Under the pieces are notes generated by a model, which saw only the letters and a list, made by a program, of their open reading frames with translations, had not been told where the DNA came from and did not search any database. Shown here one piece after another: positions 17,256 to 25,804 of a DNA stretch of 64,000 nt. Source of the DNA: Bacteriovorax sp037444575 (lineage in GTDB: Bacteria > Bdellovibrionota > Bacteriovoracia > Bacteriovoracales > Bacteriovoracaceae); NCBI GenBank assembly GCA_037444575.1, contig JBBIME010000004.1, positions 1 through 64,000 of the forward strand, in the 5' to 3' direction. Position 1 is the stretch's first letter. Each line of letters opens with the position of its first letter. The translations under genes were made by a program, and so were the position numbers.

Positions 17256-19061
17256 GTGAATCTTTTAGAAAATTATAAATACGATCCTGCCAAGTGCTCA
17301 TTAGCAGAAACTCTTTTTGGTGCACTTAAAAAAAATGCCGGCGGTGAGCTTCCTTCTGATTTATCAGTTGTGGATTTTTTCAAAGCTCTTGAGCAGCCGC
17401 CAGAAAAGTCTCTGGGAGATTACGCTCTTCCTTGTTTTCGTTTTGCAAAAGCTGTTAAAAAAAATCCAAATATTGTTGCCGAGGAATTGAAAAATGGACT
17501 TCTTGAAAGCAATAATCCATGGGTTTTAAAAGTTGATTTAAAGGGGGCCTTCCTCAATATTTTTACCAATCAAACCCAAGTGGCAAAAACTCTTATCCCT
17601 CTTCTTGTAAATGGAGAAGGATTTAAAACTTTGCAAGAAAACTCTATCAACAACAACACAAAAACAATGATTGAGTTTTCTCAGCCAAATACCCACAAAG
17701 AGTTTCACGTAGGACACGGAAGAAATGTTTGTTTAGGAGATAGCCTTTGCCGCATTTTTTCTTATAACGGCTTTGATGTAACTCCCGTTAACTATATTGG
17801 CGATGAAGGTGCTCACATCGCTAAATGTCTCTGGGCTGTTGATCAGTACAAAGGGGAACCTTTAACTGATAAAACTGAGAATAAAGCAGAATGGTTAGGT
17901 CAGCGCTATGTTGAAGCCAACAACGCTCTAAAAGATGCTGAAGCTAATCCCCAAGAGAAAGCTAGAATACAATCCGAGATTTCTACTGTTTTAAAATCTA
18001 TTGAATATAAAAATGGAAAATATTACGACACTTGGAAGACAACTCGTCAGTACTGTCTTGATGATTTTAATCGCATCTATAAGTGGCTAGACGTTCACTT
18101 CGATCACTTTTTCTATGAATCAGAAGTGAGTGAAGCTTCTCATGAAATCGTTAATGAATACATCGCTAAAGGTCTATTCATCGAAGATAATGGAGCTATC
18201 GGCTTTGATATGTCAGATAAAAAGCTTGGCTTTTTCCTGGCAAGAAAATCTGACGGAACAACTCTTTATGCTACAAAAGACTTAGCTCTTGCAAAAGTGA
18301 AGTTCAACGATTTCGATATCGACCGCTCAATTTATGTTGTAGGAAGCGAGCAAATCTTCCACTTCAAACAAGTTTTCTATGCTCTAGAAAAAATGGGATT
18401 TAAACAAGCTCCAAAATGTTATCACCTATCTTACGGAATGGTTGTTCGCCCAGAAGGCAAGATGTCTTCACGCGCAGGAAATTCTTTTACTTTCCTTCAA
18501 CTTATTAATCTAGTTATTGAAGAAATTAATACATACCTAGAAAAATACAATGAAGAATGGACGAAAGAGCAAAAAGAAGACACTGCCCATAAGTTAGCAG
18601 TTGGAGCCATTAAATACGGTATGCTTCACGCTGACCCTAATAAGGAAATTGTTTTTGATCCTAAAGAATGGGTTTCCTTTGAAGGAAACTCTGGCCCGTA
18701 CTTGATGTACAGTTACGCAAGAACACAATCTATTTTAACAAAAGCGGCAGAACTTGGAATCGCATTGTCTCTTGATCACCTAGATCTTCTGACTCATGAA
18801 TCTGAACGAGAACTCATGAGACATCTCTACGACTTCAATCAGACAGCAATTTACGCTTGTGAAAACTACAAGCCGTCTACGATTGCAAATCATCTCTTCT
18901 TTACTTGTAAGGCCTACAACCGCTTCTACGCAGAAGTTTCGGTAATGAAAGCTGAAAGTGAAGAATTAAGAGGTGCAAGACTTGCACTCCTTAAGGCGTT
19001 CGGAAATACACTTAAGACTGGATTGTACCTTCTAGGAATTACACCACCAGAAAAAATGTAA
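17256..19061 (+). CDS. argS: Arginyl-tRNA synthetase
   Basis: 601 aa, class I aminoacyl-tRNA synthetase charging tRNA-Arg. N-terminal additional domain (~1-120), HIGH-type motif in NTHKEFHVGHGRN (~146-158), the class-I KMSKS loop as GKMSSRAGN (~408), and a C-terminal DALR anticodon-binding domain ending GITPPEKM. GTG start at 17256 with AGGGAG 7 bases upstream. Slightly longer than E. coli ArgS. Confidence 0.96.
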   Translation: MNLLENYKYDPAKCSLAETLFGALKKNAGGELPSDLSVVDFFKALEQPPEKSLGDYALPCFRFAKAVKKNPNIVAEELKNGLLESNNPWVLKVDLKGAFLNIFTNQTQVAKTLIPLLVNGEGFKTLQENSINNNTKTMIEFSQPNTHKEFHVGHGRNVCLGDSLCRIFSYNGFDVTPVNYIGDEGAHIAKCLWAVDQYKGEPLTDKTENKAEWLGQRYVEANNALKDAEANPQEKARIQSEISTVLKSIEYKNGKYYDTWKTTRQYCLDDFNRIYKWLDVHFDHFFYESEVSEASHEIVNEYIAKGLFIEDNGAIGFDMSDKKLGFFLARKSDGTTLYATKDLALAKVKFNDFDIDRSIYVVGSEQIFHFKQVFYALEKMGFKQAPKCYHLSYGMVVRPEGKMSSRAGNSFTFLQLINLVIEEINTYLEKYNEEWTKEQKEDTAHKLAVGAIKYGMLHADPNKEIVFDPKEWVSFEGNSGPYLMYSYARTQSILTKAAELGIALSLDHLDLLTHESERELMRHLYDFNQTAIYACENYKPSTIANHLFFTCKAYNRFYAEVSVMKAESEELRGARLALLKAFGNTLKTGLYLLGITPPEKM

Positions 19062-19065
19062 AGAT

Positions 19066-19096
19066 CATGGCCGCCTTAATGGTTTGAGCGGCTATG
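19066..19096. terminator. Shared convergent hairpin, chemoreceptor stop codon in the loop
   Basis: Stem CATGGCCGC / GCGGCTATG (one G-T pair) with a 13-base loop containing the stop codon of the minus-strand chemoreceptor gene (19076-19078). It begins 5 bases after the argS stop. There is no strong T-run, so this is only a probable terminator. Confidence 0.45.
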
Positions 19097-21037
19097 TCTT
19101 GCATATCTCTGGTCTTGGCCCACAATATGGATCGCCAGCCAATTTTTTAAGAAGTTAGCAATTGCTTGCTTATTTAATTTTCCTTGATCAAGTCCCTGCT
19201 TGTATTCCAAAACTTTTGTTACAAGATTTTTGTGAAGTTTCTTGTGATGATCGAGCTCTGGGAACCCAATAGACTCCATATATTTTTCTTCGTGCGCGAA
19301 ATGCTTAACTGTAAATGTTGCCAGATCGCCATAGGCGGCTTGAATATCGCTTAGTTTATTTGAGTTTAAAAGCTCAAGGAAAATATTCATCTTCTCAATT
19401 AAAGTATGATGCTCATGATCCATGTCATCAACTCTCAGCAAGAAGCGATCGTTCCACTCAAATTTCGCAACAGGAAGATTGTCACCTTCTATTAATGCTA
19501 AAAAGTTCTGAATGACGCCTGCAAGTTTTTCAGACTGCCTTCTTAAAATATCTGATTGTGCTGTTGAGCTTTCTGCAATCTGAGAATTTTCTTTTATAGA
19601 TACTTCTATTTCGGAAAATGATGAACTTATATCTCTAACGCCTGTACTTTGCTGAATTGAGGCATCTGCAATTTCATTGACCATTGACTTAACATTTTCA
19701 ACACTGGTTAAAATGACATCCAGAACTTCTTTTGATTCATTGACGACTTTCATGCTCGATTCAACTTTACTAGCTCCTTCAGCACTCAGTCTTGAAACTT
19801 TCTGATTAGATCTCTCTACAATACTCTTAATTTTTGAAACACCTTCATTGAGAAGTGCTGAAATATCTTTAGCTGCTTGTCCCGACATATTTGATAAATT
19901 TCCAACTTCTTCTGCTACAACGGAAAATCCTTTTCCATGTTCACCTGCGCGAGCCGCTTCAACAGAAGCATTGAAAGCTAAGAGTTTCGTTTGGAAAACA
20001 ATATCATTAATGATCTTTGTTTTGTTTTCAATTTCTACGATGACATTTACAAATTCTGAAACTTCTCTATTCGTATCCTGCATTTCTTTGATAACTTCAA
20101 TATTGTTATGTGAAATTCCATCAATGGCCACTAAGACATTATTTAAAGTCTCAATACCATTTTTTGTAACTTCTACACCTTCTTCGGTCGCCTGTTTTGC
20201 TTTATTTGCATAATCAGCATTGGAATTAACTGTAGAGCTAATTTCATGAATTGCTGAAGCACTTGATTCAATTGATTGGGCCTGTTCAATTGTAGAATTA
20301 GACAATCTAGCACTCTCCTCATAAAGAGAAAGTGATCCACTTTCTAAATCTGAAGTGTTATCCACTAGACCTTGTACGATTTGTTTTAATTCTCGATTGA
20401 GACCGCGAACAAAGTAGAAAGTAAAAATAGCAAATAAAACAATAACCAGAAGAGGAATCCAAACGGAGTATTGAAACATGTAGCTTACATCATGCCCAAC
20501 ACTAACAACTTCATTTTCAAAATTTGTGGCAATTTGTTTTATGAAAGGCTCAACCTTGTCTTGCAAATTTAAGGAAGCCTTATCAAATTCGCCCATAAAA
20601 GCGTTACCGGCCTTTGTTCCTTGATGGATATAGAGATTGGCCATCTTTACACCAGTTGCGTAATAGATATCCGAAAATGTTTTAATGTCATCAAGGGTTT
20701 TAATCAACTCAGGATTATTATATTGAATGGCCAATTTTTTTTCGTTTTCAATTTCTTCCAAAAGCTTCTTGTAATTTTTTTCTGCCTCAGTTAGCCCATC
20801 AGCTAATCCATCTTCCCCTCGTGTAGCACCAATATCAGAAAGGTACTGTTGAATCTGAACGACATTGAGCCTTATTCTTTGAGAATGGCGATAATATGCA
20901 AAATTTCTTTCTAAATTTTTAATGTTCGTATTCTTTAATCCACTTAGGTAAAAAAGAATCAGTCCTGCATATAAAATGAAAAAGAAAATTACAAAAAATT
21001 GTCCGAACGCAACTTTGTTTTTAAGGGTCATTGCCAT
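19076..21037 (-). CDS. Methyl-accepting chemotaxis protein with C-terminal hemerythrin domain
   Basis: 653 aa. Transmembrane helix ~10-32, periplasmic four-helix-type sensor domain ~33-190, second transmembrane helix ~193-212, then the long cytoplasmic signalling coiled coil with a highly conserved hairpin tip (KLLAFNASVEAARAGEHGKG). The last ~129 residues (525-653) are a complete hemerythrin domain: WNDRF, DHEHH, KHFAHEEKY, HHKKLH and HIVGQD supply the iron ligands. The architecture resembles DcrH-type oxygen receptors. It should signal O2 or redox to CheA/CheW in addition to the periplasmic ligand. No methylation pentapeptide (NWETF-type) at the end. Confidence 0.93.
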   Translation of the reverse strand: MAMTLKNKVAFGQFFVIFFFILYAGLILFYLSGLKNTNIKNLERNFAYYRHSQRIRLNVVQIQQYLSDIGATRGEDGLADGLTEAEKNYKKLLEEIENEKKLAIQYNNPELIKTLDDIKTFSDIYYATGVKMANLYIHQGTKAGNAFMGEFDKASLNLQDKVEPFIKQIATNFENEVVSVGHDVSYMFQYSVWIPLLVIVLFAIFTFYFVRGLNRELKQIVQGLVDNTSDLESGSLSLYEESARLSNSTIEQAQSIESSASAIHEISSTVNSNADYANKAKQATEEGVEVTKNGIETLNNVLVAIDGISHNNIEVIKEMQDTNREVSEFVNVIVEIENKTKIINDIVFQTKLLAFNASVEAARAGEHGKGFSVVAEEVGNLSNMSGQAAKDISALLNEGVSKIKSIVERSNQKVSRLSAEGASKVESSMKVVNESKEVLDVILTSVENVKSMVNEIADASIQQSTGVRDISSSFSEIEVSIKENSQIAESSTAQSDILRRQSEKLAGVIQNFLALIEGDNLPVAKFEWNDRFLLRVDDMDHEHHTLIEKMNIFLELLNSNKLSDIQAAYGDLATFTVKHFAHEEKYMESIGFPELDHHKKLHKNLVTKVLEYKQGLDQGKLNKQAIANFLKNWLAIHIVGQDQRYARHSRSNH

Positions 21038-21173
21038 AGAAAATCCTTAGAGATTCAAAAAAATTGATGAGAGCAATCTTAATATTATATTGATGTTTGT
21101 TTTTTACAAGTGGTACTCATCAACGTTTGATTTAAAGAAAATTATTCCCAAAGGCATCCATTTCTCTCGGATA

Positions 21174-21851
21174 TCAAACAAAGAAAGCAAAAAGCACAAT
21201 TAATGAATAAAGAGAGCAAAAAACAAGAAGAATTGTTTTATCGCGAAAAGAAAGCTCATAAGAAAAATAAAAACTTTTTTGATGACTTAATCCTCTCGTA
21301 ACTAATGATAGCGCTCCTCTTTGTGAGTGCCTGATCGCAAAAACCAAAAGAGGAAAAAATATAAATACTTTATCCTTAAGAGGAAGATTTCTAAAGCGAG
21401 CATTGATTTTTATGCGCTCAAACTCTTCTTTTAGTAAGGCCAAGGAGTTAATTGCAAGTAGCATGGGGTATCCCCAGAAAAGCCTTAGTCCCATGTGCAC
21501 AATTAAATAGAGGACGACTTTAGAAAAATCTATGGCAGCTGTTGACGACATAGAGAGTAAAGCGATCAAAAATAAGTGAGTAGATGTCTCCCCTGCTTTA
21601 ACCAAGGAATTTCCACCTCGTTGATAGAGAATATTGAGAACAAAAATGCTTAGGCTAAACGCAAAAGCGTAGCGAACGATGCGAATAAAGCTGGATAATT
21701 CTAGTCCATTTTTAAAATAGAGATAAAGGCAAAAAATAAAGAGTGATAAATTGAGAATATATTTGTGATTAATAAACAAAAACAGAAGTGACAAGAAAGT
21801 CACTATCAAAAGATACCAGGAGTGGAAAAACTCTTGCTCGCGTTTATTCAT
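21174..21851 (-). CDS. ykoC: ECF transporter transmembrane subunit
   Basis: 225 aa, CbiQ/EcfT-type membrane subunit with about five helices. It carries an Ala-Arg-Phe coupling motif in KINARFRNLP (~150) and a second in VTRGLSHQKSF (~188) that contact the ATPases. The ATG overlaps the YkoD stop by 4 bases (ATGA). As the third gene of a ykoE-ykoD-ykoC order behind a TPP riboswitch, it should drive uptake of the thiamine precursor HMP or of thiamine. Confidence 0.85.
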   Translation of the reverse strand: MNKREQEFFHSWYLLIVTFLSLLFLFINHKYILNLSLFIFCLYLYFKNGLELSSFIRIVRYAFAFSLSIFVLNILYQRGGNSLVKAGETSTHLFLIALLSMSSTAAIDFSKVVLYLIVHMGLRLFWGYPMLLAINSLALLKEEFERIKINARFRNLPLKDKVFIFFPLLVFAIRHSQRGALSLVTRGLSHQKSFYFSYELSFRDKTILLVFCSLYSLIVLFAFFV

Positions 21852-23227
21852 TTCACTCTCACTAGTTGAGCTTCTGTAAGCTCATAAACTTTTGCCGGCA
21901 AGGAGTTGATGAAATTCTCATCGTGAGAAATAATAAATTGAATTTTCCCCATATTGCAAAGAGAGAGGATTATTTCTTTAATCATAGAAATTGATTCAAA
22001 ATCTTGTCCAAAGGTTGGCTCATCATAAAATAGAACAGATTTATCTTGAAAGATAGTCATCAAGATTGAGAGTTTTCGTTTTTCTCCTTCTGAAAGCATA
22101 AAAGGGGAGCGATTTAGATCAATGTCCTTGAAAAATATTTCTAAAAGATCATTGTATTTATTTAATTTATTTTTTAGATCTAATTCTTCTTTTATCGTGT
22201 CGTAGAAAAAATGTGATTCGGGGTTTTGATAGATAAAGGCCATTTCTTTAAAGTGTTTCTTGGGGGGGATTATGTGGCCATCCTTTATTAGTTCAACCTC
22301 TCCTTTTAAACCTCTCAATAATCCTGCAATTACTTTAAAGAGAGTGCTCTTTCCATTTCCATTTTTTCCTTTAATGACGACAATATCCCCAGAAAACGAT
22401 GAGATCGAAATATTATCTAATAATTTTTCTTGTTTCTTATAATGGAAATTCAGCTGTGAAACTTTTAATTGAAGGTTATTATTTTCTTTAATTTGATCCA
22501 AGCTTAGCGGATTTCGTTTCTCCTCTCTTAACTCTTTGTTTCGATTTAAAGAAACCTCTCCATTTTTGCTCACATAAATCACAAGATCTGCAAAGGGCAG
22601 AATTTCGTCAAGATGATGATCGACTAATACAATCGTGCGAGATCCTTTAGATTGAGTTAGCCATGAATAGAAATCACGCCTACTTTGAGGATCTAAAAAA
22701 GCAGTTGGTTCGTCCAGCAAGAGAACCTTTGGGTCTATGGCCAAAAGAGATGAGAGCACCAAACGCTGGCATTCGCCATTGGAGAGATCGTTTGTTTTTT
22801 TATTCCACAAACTTTCAATATCAAAATATTGCTGCAATTGATTTTTCTTTTCATCCATTTGTTCTCTAGAGTAATTAAAGTTCTCCATAGAAAAAAAGAA
22901 CTCTTCGGCGACGTTTGGATAAATTAATTGAGAAAATGGATTTTGAAATAAAAAAAGTATTTCCTTTAAATTCTCTTTAAAGAAATCACCACTAAGAGAA
23001 TGGTTTTTATATAAGATCTCTCCTTCAAAAATCCCTGATGAATACTCAGGAATTATTCCTTTTAAAAGCTGAAGGAGGGTGCTCTTTCCTGCGCCTGAGG
23101 GGCCAGTGATTACAACTAAATCTCCATCAGATATTTTAATGCTCTCTTTGCAAAAAATTTTTTTAGGCTCGCACGTTGAATCTGGAGTTTTTTTGAAAGT
23201 ATATTGAAAGGAACCAATTTGATACAT
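21848..23227 (-). CDS. ykoD: ECF transporter double ATPase subunit
   Basis: About 459 aa: two ABC ATPase domains in one chain. Domain 1 has Walker A GPSGAGKST, signature LSNGECQ and Walker B VLLLDEPT. Domain 2 has GKNGNGKST, signature LSEGEKRK and VLFYDEPT. It powers YkoE/YkoC transport. The ATG at 23227 is preferred to the TTG at 23251 because AGGGA lies 7 bases before it; that ribosome site overlaps the ykoE stop. The fused ATPase matches YkoD rather than separate EcfA1/A2. Confidence 0.92.
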   Translation of the reverse strand: MYQIGSFQYTFKKTPDSTCEPKKIFCKESIKISDGDLVVITGPSGAGKSTLLQLLKGIIPEYSSGIFEGEILYKNHSLSGDFFKENLKEILFLFQNPFSQLIYPNVAEEFFFSMENFNYSREQMDEKKNQLQQYFDIESLWNKKTNDLSNGECQRLVLSSLLAIDPKVLLLDEPTAFLDPQSRRDFYSWLTQSKGSRTIVLVDHHLDEILPFADLVIYVSKNGEVSLNRNKELREEKRNPLSLDQIKENNNLQLKVSQLNFHYKKQEKLLDNISISSFSGDIVVIKGKNGNGKSTLFKVIAGLLRGLKGEVELIKDGHIIPPKKHFKEMAFIYQNPESHFFYDTIKEELDLKNKLNKYNDLLEIFFKDIDLNRSPFMLSEGEKRKLSILMTIFQDKSVLFYDEPTFGQDFESISMIKEIILSLCNMGKIQFIISHDENFINSLPAKVYELTEAQLVRVK

Positions 23228-23237
23228 TTGCTGGTCC

Positions 23238-23816
23238 CTATTCTTTGGCAATTAGGAATTGATCCAGAATGCCGATTTTTACTAATCTTTTAGAAACAAT
23301 CTCGCTTAAAACTCCAGCCAAGATTGCTGAAGAAATTAAAAAAGAAATTAATTGAGTTAGATTAAAACCAATACTTAAATTTTTGTAGTCATAGAGGATG
23401 TAGTCGAGGGCATAGCTAAAAAAGCTAGACACAATGGCCGCAAGAACTAAAATTTTGAAATCCCATTTCTTATAGGCAAATAATAAAAAAATAATTTCTG
23501 CACCCAATCCTTGAACCAGCCCCCATAAAAGCGATAATAATCCCCAATGAGTGAGTAGACTTTGTATGAATGCCGCAATCATTGAAGAGATAAGAGCAAT
23601 CCCAGGCTTCCTTACTATTTGTGGTAAAAAAATTGAAGCAAAAATCCAAAATCCGGCAGTGATATAACCAAGCCCATAAACTTTTAAAAGAGGTTTAAAA
23701 ATTTCGTAAACAAATGTCCACCCCCAAAAGGAGACACCGAGTGCGACTGAAACAACTGTGGTTAAAACAACTTCAAAAATGGTGAGGGATTTAAAAAGAG
23801 CAATTGTATTTTTCAT
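23238..23816 (-). CDS. ykoE: ECF transporter substrate-binding subunit, YkoE family
   Basis: About 192 aa, six hydrophobic helices. Features typical of YkoE: VSFWGWTFVYEIFKPL, IVRKPGIAL, LLWGLVQGLGAEIIFLLFAYKKWD. It binds the imported vitamin, in YkoE families the pyrimidine HMP or thiamine. The ATG at 23816 is chosen: the frame continues to a TTG at 23858, but that lies inside the riboswitch. The GGAGG ribosome site (23831-23827) is part of the riboswitch's closing stem, so translation should fall when TPP is bound. Confidence 0.87.
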   Translation of the reverse strand: MKNTIALFKSLTIFEVVLTTVVSVALGVSFWGWTFVYEIFKPLLKVYGLGYITAGFWIFASIFLPQIVRKPGIALISSMIAAFIQSLLTHWGLLSLLWGLVQGLGAEIIFLLFAYKKWDFKILVLAAIVSSFFSYALDYILYDYKNLSIGFNLTQLISFLISSAILAGVLSEIVSKRLVKIGILDQFLIAKE

Positions 23817-23824
23817 ATTATCCT

Positions 23825-23905
23825 TTCCTCCGCAGGCATTATCCTGACTCAGGTTCAAGGGTATTTCTCAGGCCGCTTTTCTTAAAGAGACCACCCCTAG
23901 GTGTA
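23825..23905 (-). promoter_or_regulatory. TPP riboswitch (THI element)
   Basis: Read on the - strand, the conserved TPP aptamer blocks appear in order: AGGGGTG, CTGAGA, ACCCTTGAACCTGA, GGATAATGCC and GCGGAGG. The 3' side of the closing stem (AGG) coincides with the ykoE ribosome-binding site and can pair with CCT at the 5' side, so ligand binding would hide the site: translational OFF control without a separate terminator. Position immediately before ykoE fits thiamine control of the transporter. Confidence 0.96.
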
Positions 23906-23945
23906 TATGAATAGACTTTAACTGTTGTTTTAGAATTTAGCAAAT

Positions 23946-23968
23946 GCCCCAAGGATGTACCTTGGGGC
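23946..23968 (-). terminator. Hairpin after the charged low-complexity gene
   Basis: A 9-bp perfect stem GCCCCAAGG / CCTTGGGGC with a 5-base loop, 17 bases past the stop of the gene at 23986-24438. It lacks a clean T-run, so it is a probable rather than certain terminator. Confidence 0.5.
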
Positions 23969-23985
23969 GTAAAGTTATTTAGGAA

Positions 23986-24438
23986 TTAGCGACGTCTTTC
24001 ACTTTCTTGATTATCTCTACGATCACGTTTTTCTTCTCTTCTTTCTTCGCGTTTTTCTTCTCTTCTTTCTTCGCGTCTTTCTTCTCTTCTTTCTTCTCTT
24101 TTTTCTTCACGACGATCTTTACGGGCTTCACGACGCTCTTCTTTTTTATCTTCTTTCTTGTCTTCTTTTTCTTCTCTTCGGTCTCTACCTTCCCCTCTTC
24201 TTTCTCTTTTTTCTCTACGATCTCCCTTTGTACCAGCTGCTGCTGCAGCTGCTGCTGCAGGAGCTGCCGCTGGAGCCGCTGGAGCCGCTGCCGGAGCCGC
24301 TGCTGGAGGAGTTGCCGGAGTCGCAGGTGTAGCTGCACCACCAGTTGCAGATGGTGTCGCCGGAGTCGCAGGTGTTGCTTGAGCGAAAGTATGTGTTGAG
24401 AAAAGTGATACTGTAATTAAAAGCAAAGTAAACTTCAT
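23986..24438 (-). CDS. Exported Ala/Pro then Arg/Glu/Lys low-complexity protein
   Basis: 150 aa from the ATG at 24438 (GGAGA 6 bases upstream), which begins a signal peptide MKFTLLLITVSLFSTHTFA. Residues ~20-68 are Ala/Pro/Thr repeats, residues ~70-150 almost purely Arg/Glu/Lys/Asp in units such as REERREERREE. The underlying DNA is a short tandem repeat. Other frames across it are also open, an effect of the repeat; only this one has a ribosome site and signal peptide. No function known; an exported strongly charged helix or disordered rod is the visible property. Confidence 0.7.
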   Translation of the reverse strand: MKFTLLLITVSLFSTHTFAQATPATPATPSATGGAATPATPATPPAAAPAAAPAAPAAAPAAAAAAAAGTKGDRREKRERRGEGRDRREEKEDKKEDKKEERREARKDRREEKREERREERREERREEKREERREEKRDRRDNQESERRR

Positions 24439-24782
24439 AATGTCTCCATGGTTGTGAACTTTGACCAATCCTATCGGCAAAGTTCTTCAGCTTTTTGATT
24501 TATTTTGTTTAAATTTTAGCATTCTAACAGAATCAAAAAATTCCTTTTTTGATGACAGTTTTATTACAGCGTATTTTGCTCATTAGATTCACACCGTTGC
24601 CGTTAATCCTTAAGATTTCTCTCTATTTTGTACTCAAAATTACTTTAATCAGCTTTTCGACAATTATTGTTGGCACATGCTTATTTAGAAGAGGAAAAAA
24701 AGTCGTACTCTTCAAATCAAACTCATTAGGATAAAATTCCTGAGTAAGAGAGCAATAAGGAAGAAGGAATCTTGGGAGTTTC
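24439..24782. other. 344-base intergenic region
   Basis: Separates two divergent genes. A possible sigma-70 promoter for the outer-membrane barrel gene is TTGATG (24549-24554), 17 bases, TATTTT (24572-24577). A 61-codon open frame at 24549-24734 lacks a ribosome site and is not called. No RNA gene or repeat seen. Confidence 0.4.
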
Positions 24783-25682
24783 ATGAAGAAATTATTTAGC
24801 ACTGTTTTACTTTTTACGGTTTCATCTAGTCTTTATGCCTGGGACTTCAGTTTGAAACTAGATGGCCAAAGAGAAAACACTGACAACGTCAATCTAACAA
24901 ACACAAACCCAATATCTGACACCGTTACTTCTTATGGTGGATATATCCAAACGAAGAACGAGACTTACAAATTAAAATTAAAAGGCAAAGTTGAAAAATA
25001 TCAAAAACAAAATGTAAACGATAACTGGTCTTCAGACTTAAGTCTTCAGTACAAACGCACTAAAGATAACAGTTTTACCTTCGCTGCTTTTAAGCAAGTC
25101 TACAATGGAATATCTCTCCTTAACACTGACACTACCAGTGATAATGTTGGCGGAAGAATCTCTACAACGATCACGAAAAATTTTGATAAAGACACTTCTG
25201 GTTATATCACTTTGACTGGGACTTATAAGAAATACCCTAAGATCGCTGGTAGAAATGATAAAATAATTGGGGCGGCATTCGGTTTAGAGCATTACTTTAA
25301 CAACACATTTATGATCAACCCTGAACTTAATGTTCAAAACAATAGTTCTGCAGATTCTTATTATAGCAACTTCTCTTACGGGCCAAGTATTTTTATCGAT
25401 ATTACACCTAATGATAGCTGGGAAATTTTCTTTGACGCTAGTTATGCTTATACTCGTTACTCTGGTCGATCTATTCCCATTACAATCAACAGAAGGGCCA
25501 CAACAGAAAATGAACATCAGACGCTGACTAGTTACGATGCTGGTCTTATTTTTAACCTCTCCAAGGTTCTCTCTCTACAGGGTAAATACCAAACAGGGAA
25601 AAATACCTCTAATAACGTAAGCACAACCTCCCCTGCTTACAAAGTAAGTGTGACAAGTTTTAATATCGTTTGTAAGTTTTAA
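24783..25682 (+). CDS. Outer-membrane beta-barrel protein
   Basis: 299 aa. Signal peptide ending SLYA (1-19), then alternating polar/hydrophobic strands rich in Tyr, Ser, Thr and Asn throughout (for example SGYITLTGTYKKY, SWEIFFDASYAYTRY), and a C-terminal Phe (NIVCKF), the signal for BAM-dependent insertion. About 12-14 strands are plausible. Family and cargo unknown. GGGAG precedes the ATG by 6 bases; a terminator follows. Confidence 0.75.
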   Translation: MKKLFSTVLLFTVSSSLYAWDFSLKLDGQRENTDNVNLTNTNPISDTVTSYGGYIQTKNETYKLKLKGKVEKYQKQNVNDNWSSDLSLQYKRTKDNSFTFAAFKQVYNGISLLNTDTTSDNVGGRISTTITKNFDKDTSGYITLTGTYKKYPKIAGRNDKIIGAAFGLEHYFNNTFMINPELNVQNNSSADSYYSNFSYGPSIFIDITPNDSWEIFFDASYAYTRYSGRSIPITINRRATTENEHQTLTSYDAGLIFNLSKVLSLQGKYQTGKNTSNNVSTTSPAYKVSVTSFNIVCKF

Positions 25683-25708
25683 AATGACTTCAAATGCCGC
25701 TTAGCAGC

Positions 25709-25735
25709 CCTCGCATTAGTGCGAGGCAATTTTCT
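25709..25735 (+). terminator. Intrinsic terminator after the barrel gene
   Basis: Stem CCTCGCA / TGCGAGG with loop TTAG, then CAATTTTCTTTT. Confidence 0.75.
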
Positions 25736-25804
25736 TTTCATTTAGGGATTCTTGCCCTAAGCTATTCCAGTCGTTTACATTCTTAAATTAACAAAGGATT
25801 GACC

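Noticed and set aside
23979..24399. Alternative frames over the Arg/Glu repeat, and the repeat itself as a possible CRISPR array
   Set aside because: The units are short, contiguous and in frame with a signal-peptide protein; there are no spacers. Other frames are open only because of the repeat.
24549..24734. 61-codon hydrophobic open frame
   Set aside because: No ribosome site, overlaps the likely promoter of the barrel gene, and no recognisable features beyond hydrophobicity of AT-rich DNA.
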